NCBI GenBank assembly: GCA_934169415.1
Contig: CAKPNP010000023.1
Location: 1-19,074, forward strand
Source of the DNA: an uncultured Bacilli bacterium
Lineage (GTDB): Bacteria > Bacillota_I > Bacilli_A > RF39 > UBA660
DNA: 19,074 nt
Direction of reading: 5' to 3'
The translations under genes and the position numbers were made by a program. The notes below the pieces were generated by a model. That model was not told the DNA's origin and ran no database searches. It saw nothing but the letters and a program-made list of their open reading frames with translations. Of the stretch, positions 14,417-19,074 are shown in pieces (positions within the stretch are counted from its first letter, which is position 1; each line of letters opens with the position of its first letter).

Positions 14417-15186
14417 TCCTTTTTTAAAATATCCAATGTATGAGCTGAAGCTCCAATTAAATCCATTCTTTCACAAGTTTTAAAATGATACTCTAAAAAT
14501 TTATTAAACGTATCTTCATCCATTTTATTTAAAGTATCCCTTATGTAATTAGCGCATCCATCAGGTGATATTATTTTAATTCTTTTTAAATTAGCTATTT
14601 TATTATATCTATTTATATCCTCAATTCTTACATAACTATATAACTGTGATTCAAGATCTAAGCAGTGAAAATTATCATCTAAAAGATTTGAACATTCATT
14701 TATATAATTTTCCTTAAATGCATGAGTTATAACCGCATATTCATTCATGCAATATGCAACCAATATAACACCATTTTTTTTAAGAACTCTTTTAGCTTCC
14801 TCTAGTGCTTTTATCTTATCTTTTTCATCATATAAATGATACATTGGACCAAATAATAAAACCATGTCAAAGACTTCACTATCAAATCTTGATAGATCTA
14901 TAGCATTTCCTAAAAAAGCTTTTACCTTTGTAGAATTTTTCTCTATAACTCTTAAATTGTGTTTAACTAGTTCAACAGCAGTTACATCATATCCTTCATC
15001 TGCTAAAGTAATACTATATTTTCCAGTTCCAGCTCCTACATCTAAAATTTTTGGATTTTCAAAATTTTTCAAATATTCATGTATATATTTTAAACTTGTT
15101 ATAAATTCAATTTTCCCATGACGCCTAGTTAATCTTTTATCTTCATTAAATTTATTATAATATTCTATTAATAATTTCTCATGCAT
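14413..15186 (-). CDS. Class I SAM-dependent methyltransferase
   Basis: A 257-residue Rossmann-fold methyltransferase. Motif I is ILDVGAGTGKYSITLADEGY from residue 47, followed by the acidic end of beta-2 (VTAVE). A motif II/III region reads FDMVLLFGPMYHL, and post-motif sequence resembles the Methyltransf_11/25 group. The C-terminal 90 residues probably form the substrate cap. Substrate is not deducible; relatives act on small molecules, lipids or quinones. The start at 15186 is supported by AGAGGGA on the minus strand (plus-strand 15191-15197). The stop overlaps the stop of the 14039 gene by three bases. The gene is divergent from the flavodoxin pair. Confidence 0.9.
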   Translation of the reverse strand: MHEKLLIEYYNKFNEDKRLTRRHGKIEFITSLKYIHEYLKNFENPKILDVGAGTGKYSITLADEGYDVTAVELVKHNLRVIEKNSTKVKAFLGNAIDLSRFDSEVFDMVLLFGPMYHLYDEKDKIKALEEAKRVLKKNGVILVAYCMNEYAVITHAFKENYINECSNLLDDNFHCLDLESQLYSYVRIEDINRYNKIANLKRIKIISPDGCANYIRDTLNKMDEDTFNKFLEYHFKTCERMDLIGASAHTLDILKKD

Positions 15187-15204
15187 ATTATCCCTCTAAA
15201 TAAA

Positions 15205-15233
15205 ATGATATCTTAATTTATAAAATATTTCAA
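15205..15233 (-). promoter_or_regulatory. Promoter of the methyltransferase gene
   Basis: On the minus strand TTGAAA (plus-strand 15228-15233), a 17-nt spacer and TATCAT (plus-strand 15205-15210). Start of transcription is expected near 15198, directly upstream of the Shine-Dalgarno. Confidence 0.55.
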
Positions 15234-15273
15234 TATGTAATATTTTGTAATAAATAAAATTTATAAAACTTAA

Positions 15274-15279
15274 TATAAT
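15274..15279 (+). promoter_or_regulatory. -10 box directly before a start codon (leaderless mRNA)
   Basis: TATAAT ends five bases before ATG 15285, with TACT ATG following, much as at 14027-14041. No Shine-Dalgarno can be seen, so the flavodoxin-like pair is probably read from a leaderless transcript. Confidence 0.5.
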
Positions 15280-15284
15280 TTACT

Positions 15285-15752
15285 ATGAGAATAATAATAT
15301 GTGATGTAGATAAAAAATATTTGAAGTTGCAAAAAGATGATTTAGTATACAATAATATTACTAATTATTGTAAAGGATGTTTTTCGTGTTGGTTAAAAAC
15401 ACCACTTAAATGTATTTATAATGATGCCTTAAAATCTTTGGGAGAAAATATGCGTTCATGTGATGAATTAATAATAATAAGTAAAGGAAAATATGGCTGT
15501 TATAGTCCACTTGTAAAAGGAATATTAGAAAGAAGCATAAGTTATGTAAAACCATATTTTGTACTTAGAAATAAAGAAATTCATCATGAAGCAAGAACAT
15601 CAAAAAAAATTAAATTCAAAGTAATATTTTATGAATATGAAAATATAGAAACTTTAACTAAATTAGTTAATAGAAATTCAATCAATTATAATACATTAAA
15701 ACCAGATATATACTTTATAGATAATTTAAATGGAATAGGAGATTTAATATGA
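15285..15752 (+). CDS. Flavodoxin-fold protein, NADPH-dependent FMN reductase-like
   Basis: A 155-residue protein of the flavodoxin/NADPH-dependent FMN reductase family, probably an electron-transfer or quinone/nitro-reducing flavoprotein. After one N-terminal beta strand it has YCKGCFSCWLKTPLKCIYND, the cysteine-rich stretch usual in this family (CxGCxxCW.KTPG.C). It then has DELIIISKGKYGCYSPLVK, matching the strand-loop that contacts the flavin ring. The usual phosphate-binding GSPR/GSPK loop at the N-terminus is missing, so FMN binding may be altered. The stop overlaps the ATG of the next gene by ATGA. The start has no Shine-Dalgarno. Confidence 0.82.
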   Translation: MRIIICDVDKKYLKLQKDDLVYNNITNYCKGCFSCWLKTPLKCIYNDALKSLGENMRSCDELIIISKGKYGCYSPLVKGILERSISYVKPYFVLRNKEIHHEARTSKKIKFKVIFYEYENIETLTKLVNRNSINYNTLKPDIYFIDNLNGIGDLI

Positions 15753-16306
15753 TCTTATACATAAATGGTAGTCCTAAAAGAAAAAATTCTAACTCACAGT
15801 ATTATATAGATTATTTAAATGAAAATATGGATATATTGTATTTATATAATTCTTTTTCTACTGATTTAGATAAATATGAAACATTTGTATTTTCTATGCC
15901 TTTATATTTAGACAGTCCACCAAGCATAGTTTTAAAATATTTTGAATTTTTAGAAAATAATAAAATTCAAAATAAAAGTATATATGTTATATGTAATTGT
16001 GGTTTTTTAGAATCCAATAATAACGATATATTAATAGATATTTTTAAAACATTTTCAAGAAAAACGAATAATAATTATAAAGGATGTTTAAAATTGGGTG
16101 CAGGCGAAGTGTCAGGTAAATGTGATAAAATACCACTTTATAAATTAATAAATATTCCATTATGTATAAGTTTAAAAAAATTTAAAAAAGCAATTTATCA
16201 TAATAAAAACATTTCATTAAATTCAACTATATTTCCAATGACTAAAAAATTATATATTTACTTTGCAAATAAAAGTTTTAGTAAGAAACTAAACAATATT
16301 AAATAA
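15749..16306 (+). CDS. Flavodoxin-like protein (second of a coupled pair)
   Basis: A 185-residue protein opening MILYINGSPKRKNSNS, the FMN phosphate-binding loop of the flavodoxin-like/NADPH-dependent FMN reductase fold. The core continues with FVFSMPLYLDSPPSIVLKYF, the strand-loop-helix that sits by the flavin, and IYVICNCGFLE. It lacks the CxGCxxC segment found in its partner. The ATGA overlap with the preceding gene indicates translational coupling, and the two proteins may act together. The last 30 residues are basic. Function beyond flavin binding is unknown. Confidence 0.82.
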   Translation: MILYINGSPKRKNSNSQYYIDYLNENMDILYLYNSFSTDLDKYETFVFSMPLYLDSPPSIVLKYFEFLENNKIQNKSIYVICNCGFLESNNNDILIDIFKTFSRKTNNNYKGCLKLGAGEVSGKCDKIPLYKLINIPLCISLKKFKKAIYHNKNISLNSTIFPMTKKLYIYFANKSFSKKLNNIK

Positions 16307-16318
16307 CATATTTTTTTC

Positions 16319-16347
16319 TTGTTTAATAGATTTATATGTGTTAAAAT
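16319..16347 (+). promoter_or_regulatory. Promoter of the giant prepilin-like gene
   Basis: TTGTTT at 16319-16324, a 17-nt spacer and TAAAAT at 16342-16347. TG lies at 16339-16340, one base before the -10, giving it an extended form. Confidence 0.5.
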
Positions 16348-16372
16348 TAAATAAGAATAGTAGGTGTTTAAT

Positions 16373-19074
16373 ATGAAAAAAGCGTTTACATTAATAGAAT
16401 TAATATCAGTAATAATAATATTATCTATAATAGCTTTAATATCAGTTCCAATAACTACTAATATAATTAATAGTTCAAGAAATAAAGCATATGAAGAAAC
16501 AATAAATAATATTATAGAAATATCTAAAAATTATAGTGTATATAATAATTTAGGCTATAACACTTTATATAAAGAATTAACATTCGATGAATTAGAAAAT
16601 AAAGGTTATATAGAATCAAGTGATATAATAAATCCTAAAACAAATCAAAAACTAGTAGGATGTGTAATATATAGATGGGTTATAGGAAGTAATCAATATG
16701 AATTTAAATATGATGAAACTTGCAATGGTAAAGCATCATATCCAGAAATTGTAATTAATGTAACACCAGATTCTGAATCTTGGATAACAGAAAAACCAAC
16801 ATTTGATATAGAAGGCGAATATGATAGCTTTAAGTATTGTATTGAAGAATCTGAATGCAATCCTAATATAGACTATAATAATAGAGTAACAGTAGAAAAA
16901 GAAAGTAAAAATTTAATAATATGTGCAACAGGATATAATAATAAAGAAGTAGGTAAGACAACTTGTACAAAAGGTTATAAAGTTGACAGAACTAATCCTA
17001 CTTTAACATATAATATAACAACAAGCACAAATAAAATAATAGTAAATGCAAGCTGTACAGATGATATATCAGGAATCTCAAAAAAAGAATACAGTATAAA
17101 TGATAAAGAATATCAAGATAATAATACATTTTCTAATTTATCAAAAGGAACTTATAAAATAAGTGTTAAATGTACAGATAATGCAGGACTTACAACAGTT
17201 AAAAGTAGCAATGTAGCACTAGAGAATATTAAAAATCCTGTAATAGCACAATTAAGTCAAATACCAGCAAATACATCATATGCACAACAAAGGATAATTA
17301 AAATTAACTATAGTTCAGAAGGTATAGAAAATCCTGAATATTACTTTAAATCAAGCGTAGCAGCAAGTGTTGCAAGTGGAGTAGTAGTACAAAGCTGTGG
17401 AACAGGAAATACACCAAGTACATGTACAACATCAAGTGTAACAAGCCTAGTAGCAAACACATGGTATAGAACAAATAATAGTAGTATAAATGTAACATAT
17501 ACAAGTAATGGAACATTATATGCAGTAACAAAAGATAATACAAATATCTCAGGAACAAGCACATATAGTATAGCTAACATCGATACAACAAAACCAAGTA
17601 TAACAATGAAAGTTTCAACAAAAACCGATAGAGCAACATTAACATTAACATGTAGTGATACAGAATCAGGAATAACAAAATATGAATATAGTAAAGATAA
17701 CGGCTCTACATGGGTAACAGGCTCAAATAGTTATACATTTACAGGATTAACGCAAGGAACAAGCTATAAATATGTAGGAAGATGTACGAATGGCTCAGGA
17801 TTAAGTAATACATCAAGTAGCACAAATACAACAAATACAATACCAACACCAGTAATAACACAAGTAAGTCAAGAACCAAGTAGTGGAACATGGGCAATTA
17901 GTAGAACATTAAGAATAACATATAATAATACAAATGTAGAAAATGCAAAATATTACTATAGTTATGATAGAACAAATTGGACTTTAGTTACTAGTTTATC
18001 TGTAGATTTAAAATTTACAAAAAACGGATATTTATATGCAAAAACAACAGATGCATCAGGAAATTATAAAACTGCTAGTACATATACTGTGACAAATATA
18101 GAATCATCAGATCCAAGCATACCAAGTATTACATATAACGGAGGAAGTAATACATGTTCATGGAAAAATAATTATAACTTAACATTATCAAGTAGTGCAT
18201 CATCAGGAATAGCATACTATGAGATAGACGTAGATAATAATGGTACTTCGGATGGAACAACAGGAAGTAATTTTATTCCAAGTAATGGATGGAGCACATG
18301 TAGTGCTAGATTTAGAGCAGTAACAAATGCGGGTAGAAGATCGGGCTGGACAGATGCTCAACACATACATATGGATACAACAGGACCAGAAAAACCAACA
18401 ATAGTATTAAGAAAATCTAGTACAAGTGGAAATTTATATACAAGTGGAACATGGACAAGCAATAATATATATCATATAGCAACGTCAAAAGATAATGTAG
18501 GAGTATCATATTACCAATATTCACATGATGGAATAAATTGGGAAAATGATATAAACAATTGGTCAGGAAGTTATAATTCTGATAGAAGTCAGTACACATA
18601 TGTAATATCTTGGGCAGGCCAGTGGAATTTTTATGTAAGGTCAGTAGATTATGCAGGAAATGTAAGTGAATCAAGTAATATGTATACATTGAGAATCGAT
18701 AAATCAAGACCAACTATAGATGTAACAGTAAGTGATGTTAAATCTGATAGAGCAACAATAAATGCAAGCTGCGCAGATCCAGAAACAGGAATAACAAAAT
18801 ATGAATATAGCAATAATAATGGGTCTACATGGGTAACAGGAAATGCTAGTTATACATTTACAGGGTTAAATCAAAATGCATCATATAAGTATAAAGCAAG
18901 ATGTACAAATGGTGTAGGATTAACTAGTGAAGTAAGTATAAGTAGTCAAACAACAGAAGTTAAAGCCCCAACAATAGTACAAGTAAGTCAAACACCAAGT
19001 GGAACATGGGCAGTTAGTAGAACAATTAGGATAACATACTATAATACTAACATAGTAGGTGCAAGATACTATTA
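16373..19074 (+). CDS. Giant prepilin-type surface protein with Ig/FN3-like repeats (5' part, runs off window)
   Basis: The frame is open for 900 codons to the window edge with no stop. It starts MKKAFTLIELISVIIILSII: a type IV prepilin leader with likely cleavage after A4 and the conserved Glu at mature position 5, then a hydrophobic helix. A pilin-like region follows to about residue 120. The rest is repetitive beta-rich sequence, very rich in Thr, Ser and Asn, with Ig/FN3-like units such as GITKYEYS..NGSTWVTG and SYTFTGL. Paired cysteines (for example C-x-D and RCTNG) recur and may form disulfides. Such a protein would be inserted by type II/IV-pilus-like machinery and could be an adhesin or pseudopilus-tip-like surface fibre; that role is inference. 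AGGTG at 16362-16366 supports ATG 16373. Confidence 0.9.
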   Translation, partial: MKKAFTLIELISVIIILSIIALISVPITTNIINSSRNKAYEETINNIIEISKNYSVYNNLGYNTLYKELTFDELENKGYIESSDIINPKTNQKLVGCVIYRWVIGSNQYEFKYDETCNGKASYPEIVINVTPDSESWITEKPTFDIEGEYDSFKYCIEESECNPNIDYNNRVTVEKESKNLIICATGYNNKEVGKTTCTKGYKVDRTNPTLTYNITTSTNKIIVNASCTDDISGISKKEYSINDKEYQDNNTFSNLSKGTYKISVKCTDNAGLTTVKSSNVALENIKNPVIAQLSQIPANTSYAQQRIIKINYSSEGIENPEYYFKSSVAASVASGVVVQSCGTGNTPSTCTTSSVTSLVANTWYRTNNSSINVTYTSNGTLYAVTKDNTNISGTSTYSIANIDTTKPSITMKVSTKTDRATLTLTCSDTESGITKYEYSKDNGSTWVTGSNSYTFTGLTQGTSYKYVGRCTNGSGLSNTSSSTNTTNTIPTPVITQVSQEPSSGTWAISRTLRITYNNTNVENAKYYYSYDRTNWTLVTSLSVDLKFTKNGYLYAKTTDASGNYKTASTYTVTNIESSDPSIPSITYNGGSNTCSWKNNYNLTLSSSASSGIAYYEIDVDNNGTSDGTTGSNFIPSNGWSTCSARFRAVTNAGRRSGWTDAQHIHMDTTGPEKPTIVLRKSSTSGNLYTSGTWTSNNIYHIATSKDNVGVSYYQYSHDGINWENDINNWSGSYNSDRSQYTYVISWAGQWNFYVRSVDYAGNVSESSNMYTLRIDKSRPTIDVTVSDVKSDRATINASCADPETGITKYEYSNNNGSTWVTGNASYTFTGLNQNASYKYKARCTNGVGLTSEVSISSQTTEVKAPTIVQVSQTPSGTWAVSRTIRITYYNTNIVGARYY
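17627..17958 (+). repeat. Copy 1 of a long internal repeat of the giant protein
   Basis: It codes DRATLTLTCSDTESGITKYE, then NGSTWVTG, SYTFTGL, and a following block with SGTWAISRTLRITYNNTN. It matches 18746-19074 at an offset of 1119 bp, dropping to 1116 bp after one codon is lost. The repeat unit is therefore about 373 codons. Confidence 0.85.
18746..19074 (+). repeat. Copy 2 of the long internal repeat (cut by window end)
   Basis: It codes DRATINASCADPETGITKYE, then NGSTWVTG, SYTFTGL and SGTWAVSRTIRITYYNTN. It is the counterpart of 17627-17958, and the match continues to the last base of the window, so further repeats probably lie beyond. Confidence 0.85.

Noticed and set aside
14864..15121. 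Plus-strand 85-codon frame within the methyltransferase gene
   Set aside because: It lies antisense to a well-supported methyltransferase with clear motif I, its own promoter and a Shine-Dalgarno.
16285..16326. Inverted repeat TAAACAA/TTGTTTA after the flavodoxin pair
   Set aside because: The loop is over 20 nt and the T-run lies inside it, so it is not a normal terminator.
17341..18713. Three minus-strand hydrophobic frames (79, 72 and 98 codons)
   Set aside because: All are shadows of the Thr/Ser-rich repeat codons of the giant plus-strand gene; ACA and AGT codons read backwards give open hydrophobic frames.

Overview
The window is a strongly AT-rich bacterial chromosome segment. It has Shine-Dalgarno-led genes, low-GC hairpin terminators, a CIRCE heat-shock operator, LysM cell-wall amidase repeats and a type IV prepilin-like leader. 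TGA is a stop and Trp is TGG, so the ordinary bacterial code applies. Together these suggest an AT-rich Bacillota with a peptidoglycan wall, possibly an uncultured gut Bacilli/Erysipelotrichia/RF39-like lineage; the lineage is inference. No rRNA, tRNA, CRISPR array or recognisable transposase is visible.

Layout. (1) 1-192: the C-terminal tail of an Rpn/PD-(D/E)XK transposase-like protein. (2) 357-4772: a SWIM-SNF2 helicase, a small heat-shock protein (Hsp20) under a near-perfect CIRCE operator that overlaps its -35 box, and a collagen-like protein. (3) 4773-5175: an intergenic stretch with terminators on both strands and a strong minus-strand promoter placed to make a roughly 45-nt hairpin RNA. 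(4) 5176-12841: the most unusual part. A gene pair, a membrane-anchored HExxH metalloprotease followed by a LysM amidase, appears as two roughly 650-bp direct repeats (5801-6452 and 12190-12841) around about 5.7 kb. The left copy keeps an intact protease and a dead amidase start. The right copy keeps a dead protease 3' part and an intact amidase. Between them lie a DUF2971-like orphan gene, a decayed coding region and a two-gene heterodimeric ABC exporter. This is the layout expected from a single-crossover (Campbell-type) insertion or a duplication with later decay.

(5) 12795-13961: the intact four-LysM amidase. (6) 14039-16306: a small three-helix membrane protein, a convergent SAM methyltransferase and two translationally coupled flavodoxin-fold genes. 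Two genes here (14039 and 15285) have a TATAAT box 5-6 nt before the ATG and no Shine-Dalgarno sequence, so they look leaderless. (7) 16373 to the window end: the first 900 codons of a giant repetitive surface protein with a prepilin N-terminus and Ig/FN3-like repeats, running off the edge.

Functionally, much of the window concerns the cell envelope and surface: protease, amidase, exporter, collagen-like protein and giant pilin-like protein. A stress-response gene under HrcA-type control sits beside these.
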